This document shows positions 60,893 to 64,000 of a stretch of 64,000 nucleotides of DNA, piece after piece (the stretch's first letter is position 1; each line of letters opens with the position of its first letter). Source of the stretch: Streptomyces nitrosporeus (GTDB taxonomy: Bacteria > Actinomycetota > Actinomycetes > Streptomycetales > Streptomycetaceae). The translations under genes and the position numbers were made by a program. The stretch covers positions 5,370,001 to 5,434,000 of the forward strand of contig NZ_CP023702.1 of assembly GCF_008704555.1 (NCBI RefSeq), written 5' to 3'. The notes under the pieces are model-generated. The model was not told the origin of the DNA. It did no database searches and worked only from the letters and a program-made list of their open reading frames with translations.

Positions 60893-62503
60893 ATGACTAG
60901 TCAGACCACTGTCGAGAAGGCGCCGCGGGAGCCTGAAGACACCCTTGCCCCCGCCCCGGCGAAAGGGCTGCGCGGCCACCCCTGGCTGACGCTGTTCGCC
61001 GTCGCCATCGGCGTCATGATGGTGGCGCTCGACGGCACGATCGTCGCGATCGCCAACCCCGCCATCCAGCAGGACCTCAACGCCTCGCTGGCCGACGTCC
61101 AGTGGATCACCAACGGCTACATGCTGGCGCTGGCGGTCTCGCTGATCACCGCGGGCAAGCTGGGCGACCGCTTCGGCCACCGCCAGACCTTCCTGATAGG
61201 CATAGCCGGGTTCGCCGCGGCCTCGGCGGCCATCGGCTTCTCCGACAGCGTCGCCCTGGTCATCGTCTTCCGTGTGCTCCAGGGCCTCTTCGGCGCCCTG
61301 CTGATGCCGGCGGCACTCGGTCTGCTGCGGGCCACCTTCCCCGCCGAGAAGCTGAACATGGCGATCGGCATCTGGGGCATGGTGATCGGTGCCTCGACCG
61401 CGGGCGGCCCGATCCTCGGCGGTGTGCTCGTCGAGCACGTCAGCTGGCAGTCCGTCTTCTTCATCAATGTGCCCGTCGGCGTGATCGCCCTGCTCTTCGG
61501 CCTGGTGATCCTCAAGGACCACCGTGCGGAGAACGCCCCGAAGTCCTTCGACATCGGGGGCATCGTGCTGCTGTCGCAGGCGATGTTCTGTCTGATCTGG
61601 TCGCTGATCAAGGGCTCCGAGTGGGGCTGGGGCGACGTGAAGACGCTGGGCTTCCTCGGCGCGGCGCTCGTCCTCTTCGTCGTGTTCGCCCTCTCCCAGA
61701 AGAACGTCCGCGAACCGCTGATCCCGCTGGCCATGTTCCGCTCCGTGGCACTGTCGGCCGGCGTGGTGCTGATGGTGCTGATGGCCTTCGCCTTCATGGG
61801 CGGCCTGTTCTTCGTCACCTTCTACCTGCAGAACGTCCACGGCATGAGCCCGGTCGACAGCGGTCTGCACCTGCTGCCGCTGACCGCGATGATGATCGTC
61901 GGCTCGCCGCTCGCGGGAGCCGCGATCACCAGGTTCGGGCCCAGGGTGCCGCTGGTCGGCGGCATGGCCTGCGTCGCCGTCGCCATGTTCGGCATGTCCC
62001 AGCTGGCCGTCGGCACCGGGACCCTGACCATGTCGCTCTGGTTCGCGCTGCTCGGCTTCGGTCTGGCACCGGTCATGGTCGGCGCCACCGAGGTCATCGT
62101 CGGCAACGCCCCGATGGAGCTCTCCGGGGTCGCGGGCGGCCTCCAGCAGGCCGCGATGCAGGTCGGCGGCAGCCTCGGTACGGCCGTCCTGGGCGCGGTC
62201 ATGGCGACCCGCGTCGACGCGGACCTCGCCGACAACTGGAAGGCCGCCGAACTCCCGCCGGTGGACGAGGCCCAGCTGGACCAGGCGTCCTCGGCCATCG
62301 AGGTCGGCATGCCGCCGGTCGCGCCGGGCACCCCGACGGAGATCGCCGTCAAGATCACGGATGTCGCGCATGACACCTTCGTGTCAGGGATGAGCTTCGC
62401 GTTCATGACAGCAGGTGCGGTCGCGGTGGTCGCCGCACTGGTCGCCATGCTGACCAAGCGCGGCGAGAACGCGCAGGCCGGCATGGGTGCGGGACACATC
62501 TGA
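60893..62503 (+). CDS. DHA2-family drug efflux MFS transporter (EmrB/QacA type)
   Basis: Fourteen-helix drug-proton antiporter of 536 residues. Motifs: LDGTIVAIANPAIQQDLNAS in helix 1 (motif D1), GKLGDRFGHRQTFLIG (motif A) and RVLQGLFGALLMPAALGLLRATFP (motif C region). The end of the protein is Ala-rich. It is divergent from its presumed TetR repressor. A strong hairpin follows. It could export antibiotics or a self-made compound, but no cluster is adjacent. Confidence 0.94.
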   Translation: MTSQTTVEKAPREPEDTLAPAPAKGLRGHPWLTLFAVAIGVMMVALDGTIVAIANPAIQQDLNASLADVQWITNGYMLALAVSLITAGKLGDRFGHRQTFLIGIAGFAAASAAIGFSDSVALVIVFRVLQGLFGALLMPAALGLLRATFPAEKLNMAIGIWGMVIGASTAGGPILGGVLVEHVSWQSVFFINVPVGVIALLFGLVILKDHRAENAPKSFDIGGIVLLSQAMFCLIWSLIKGSEWGWGDVKTLGFLGAALVLFVVFALSQKNVREPLIPLAMFRSVALSAGVVLMVLMAFAFMGGLFFVTFYLQNVHGMSPVDSGLHLLPLTAMMIVGSPLAGAAITRFGPRVPLVGGMACVAVAMFGMSQLAVGTGTLTMSLWFALLGFGLAPVMVGATEVIVGNAPMELSGVAGGLQQAAMQVGGSLGTAVLGAVMATRVDADLADNWKAAELPPVDEAQLDQASSAIEVGMPPVAPGTPTEIAVKITDVAHDTFVSGMSFAFMTAGAVAVVAALVAMLTKRGENAQAGMGAGHI

Positions 62504-62580
62504 CCCTCCGGCCGCCACAGGCGTACGCCGGGCGTGAACCGCTGCACCCTGTGCGCCCCGGCGTCAACATCACACATACG

Positions 62581-62612
62581 ACAGCCCCGCCGGACCCGTC
62601 CGGCGGGGCTGT
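62581..62612 (+). terminator. Terminator of the efflux gene
   Basis: ACAGCCCCGCCGGA pairs with its complement across CCCG, a 14-bp perfect stem 78 bases after the efflux stop codon. Confidence 0.85.
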
Positions 62613-62723
62613 CCCCTATCAGGGTGGTCCCTCACCGCACCCCTTCCAGGTCCACGTTCGCGCAGGTCAGAGTGCGGATACCGCGGGCCGCCCGGTCCGC
62701 TCGACCACGGGGGTTGACCCACC

Positions 62724-63227
62724 ATGCGTACGACCGTCCTCGCCGCCGTCCTGGCGGCCACCGCGATCCTCCCGGCCACCGCGCTCGCCCCGGCCCACGA
62801 CGCGTCGGCCGGCACCACGTCCGCCGTCCGGGAACCGGCCCACCCCGGGGCCCACCGCGCCGGCCCGGTCCGGCCCGGCGGATCCGCCGGGCTCCCCGGG
62901 CCCGCCGGACGGGCGCGCCCGGGGCAGCCGGCCGCGCCGAGGGGACTCGCGCCCTGCGGGGCGGGGCAGCTCTGCCTCTGGCCGAAGCCCGACTTCGCCG
63001 GGGCCGTGCAGACCCACGAGCTGTCCGCCGTGGACATCGAGAGCTGCGTCCCCCTCGCCTCCGGCTCCGCCGCCCAGGCCCTCGTCAACCGCACGGGCCG
63101 CCCCGTCACCACCTACCAGTCGGCCGAGTGCGGTGAGACCGGGGAGTTCGAGACCTACCCCGGCGGCGGTACCTGGGTGCCCCGCTCGCCGTACACGGTG
63201 AGGGCCTTCAAGATCTGGGAGAACTGA
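62724..63227 (+). CDS. Secreted peptidase inhibitor-like protein (family I36)
   Basis: Precursor of 167 residues with a Sec signal peptide (1-28). A Pro/Gly-rich region of about 45 residues, perhaps a propeptide, precedes the globular domain, which has APCGAGQLCLWPKPDFAG, a motif of the SMPI/I36 inhibitors and related crystallin-like domains, and two more Cys in ESCVPLASG and AECGETGEFETYP. The terminal residues RAFKIWEN are typical. Target protease unknown. The ATG follows a weak leader; a convergent hairpin lies after it. Confidence 0.8.
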   Translation: MRTTVLAAVLAATAILPATALAPAHDASAGTTSAVREPAHPGAHRAGPVRPGGSAGLPGPAGRARPGQPAAPRGLAPCGAGQLCLWPKPDFAGAVQTHELSAVDIESCVPLASGSAAQALVNRTGRPVTTYQSAECGETGEFETYPGGGTWVPRSPYTVRAFKIWEN

Positions 63228-63301
63228 CCGGCAGGCCCCGGCACCGTCCGGCCCTCCGGGGGGCGCCCCGGCCCTTCTGGACGTACCGCCCCCGGATACG
63301 C

Positions 63302-63339
63302 CGGAGGGCGGCGGGACCGTGAAGTCCCGCCGCCCTCCG
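63302..63339. terminator. Bidirectional terminator between I36-like gene and aceE
   Basis: CGGAGGGCGGCGGGAC and its complement form a 16-bp perfect stem with loop CGTGAA, 19 bases after the aceE stop and 75 after the I36-like stop. It can serve both converging genes. Confidence 0.85.
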
Positions 63340-63357
63340 TCCCCTGCCGGGAAAGCC

Positions 63358-64000
63358 CTATGCGTCGCCGCCGGCCGGGCCGGGGTCGGCCGCGGCCACG
63401 TCCAGCAGCTCGTAGCGGTCGACCGCCGTCTTCAGCGCGGAACGGTCGATCTTCCCCTCCTTCGCCAGCTCCGTGAGGACCGCGAGCACGATCGACTGCG
63501 CGTCGATGTGGAAGAAGCGGCGGGCCGCCCCCCGCGTGTCGGCGAAACCGAAACCGTCCGCACCCAGCGACTGGTAGGTGCCGGGCACCCAGCGCGCGAT
63601 CTGGTCGGGTACCGAACGCATCCAGTCCGAGACCGCCACGAACGGGCCCCCGGCACCGGACAGCTTCCGCGTCACGTACGGGACGCGCTGCTCCTCCTCC
63701 GGGTGCAGCAGGTTGTACCGCTCGACGTCCACGGCGTCCCGGCGCAGCTCGTTCCAGGAGGTCGCCGACCAGACGTCCGCCTTCACGTCCCACTCGTCGG
63801 CGAGGATCCGCTGCGCCTCGACGGCCCACGGCACCGCCACGCCCGACGCCAGGATCTGCGCGGGGATCTGCCCCCGCTCACCGGCGCTGTAGCGGTACAC
63901 GCCCTTGAGGATGCCCTCGACGTCCACGTCGGACGGCTCGGCGGGGTGCTGGATCGGCTCGTTGTAGACGGTGAGGTAGTAGAAGACGTCCTCGTTCTCC
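63358..64000 (-). CDS. aceE: Pyruvate dehydrogenase E1 (homodimeric), C-terminal part
   Basis: C-terminal 213 residues of the thiamine-dependent, homodimeric E1 that decarboxylates pyruvate for the dehydrogenase complex. The frame is open to the window edge, and begins ENEDVFYYLTVYNEP. Recognisable segments include GILKGVYRYSAG, GVAVPWAVEAQRILADEWDVKADVWSATSWNEL and LGADGFGFADTRGAARRFFHIDAQSIVLAVL, all as in AceE. The full gene of about 2.7 kb extends to the right. It corresponds, by order, to aceE of S. coelicolor (SCO2371 as I recall). Confidence 0.95.
   Translation of the reverse strand, partial: ENEDVFYYLTVYNEPIQHPAEPSDVDVEGILKGVYRYSAGERGQIPAQILASGVAVPWAVEAQRILADEWDVKADVWSATSWNELRRDAVDVERYNLLHPEEEQRVPYVTRKLSGAGGPFVAVSDWMRSVPDQIARWVPGTYQSLGADGFGFADTRGAARRFFHIDAQSIVLAVLTELAKEGKIDRSALKTAVDRYELLDVAAADPGPAGGDA

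Overview
The window is very G+C-rich, densely packed bacterial DNA with GTG and TTG starts, many 4-base start/stop overlaps, Tat and lipoprotein exports and gene families typical of Streptomyces (SARP/AfsR regulator, MatB, FasR-fabDHPF, Mbl, DUF397, DUF3145, group 2 sigma factor). The order hrdA - mbl - matB - fatty-acid synthase operon - aceE is, as I recall it, the order of the S. coelicolor chromosome from about SCO2465 down to SCO2371. I therefore read this as a core-chromosome segment of a Streptomyces species with small accessory insertions.

Layout. 1-6.7 kb: the 3' end of a sigma factor (HrdA-like), a heterodimeric ABC exporter, an FGGY sugar kinase and a small YtxH-like protein. 6.8-8.5 kb: two tRNA-Asn genes, a CAU-anticodon tRNA, and a 1.1-kb island flanked by a direct repeat of that tRNA's 3' end; the island carries a YefM-YoeB-like toxin-antitoxin pair. 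8.6-12.4 kb: a Tat-exported dimethylformamidase-like protein with an apparent internal deletion, a TagC/receptor-binding-like propeller protein and an MFS exporter. 12.4-18.6 kb: a large SARP regulator, a divergent small secreted protein resembling tendamistat, a fused acyl-CoA carboxylase carboxyltransferase and MatB. 18.6-25 kb: NarK-like transporter, Lrp/AsnC regulator, a GAF sensor kinase with a degenerate ATPase domain coupled to mbl, and a MarR/oxidoreductase pair.

25-38 kb: a sugar-catabolic region with a GH51 arabinofuranosidase, a ChvE/GguAB-type sugar ABC transporter, a U32-like protein, a zinc dehydrogenase, an enolase-superfamily dehydratase and, a little further on, an aldose epimerase. 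Three promoters here share a tandem operator in which two TTCG-starting sites lie exactly 19 bp apart, which suggests one regulon for arabinan/pentose or galactose breakdown, although no sugar repressor gene lies nearby. 38-46 kb: SGNH lipoprotein, DUF3145 protein, VOC protein and the complete type II fatty-acid synthase operon fabD-fabH-acpP-fabF under FasR.

46-64 kb: pirin, a macrolide-type glycosyltransferase preceded by a tiny leaderless ORF and hairpins, a GAF-PP2C phosphatase, a three-gene ABC-2 transporter, a decayed DUF397 gene, a serine hydrolase, a MerR/aldo-keto reductase pair, a two-component system, a DUF4429 protein, a DUF1023-type hydrolase, a TetR/drug-efflux pair, a secreted I36-type inhibitor and the C-terminal part of aceE. 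I found no CRISPR array, intact transposase, integrase, replication origin or complete biosynthetic gene cluster.
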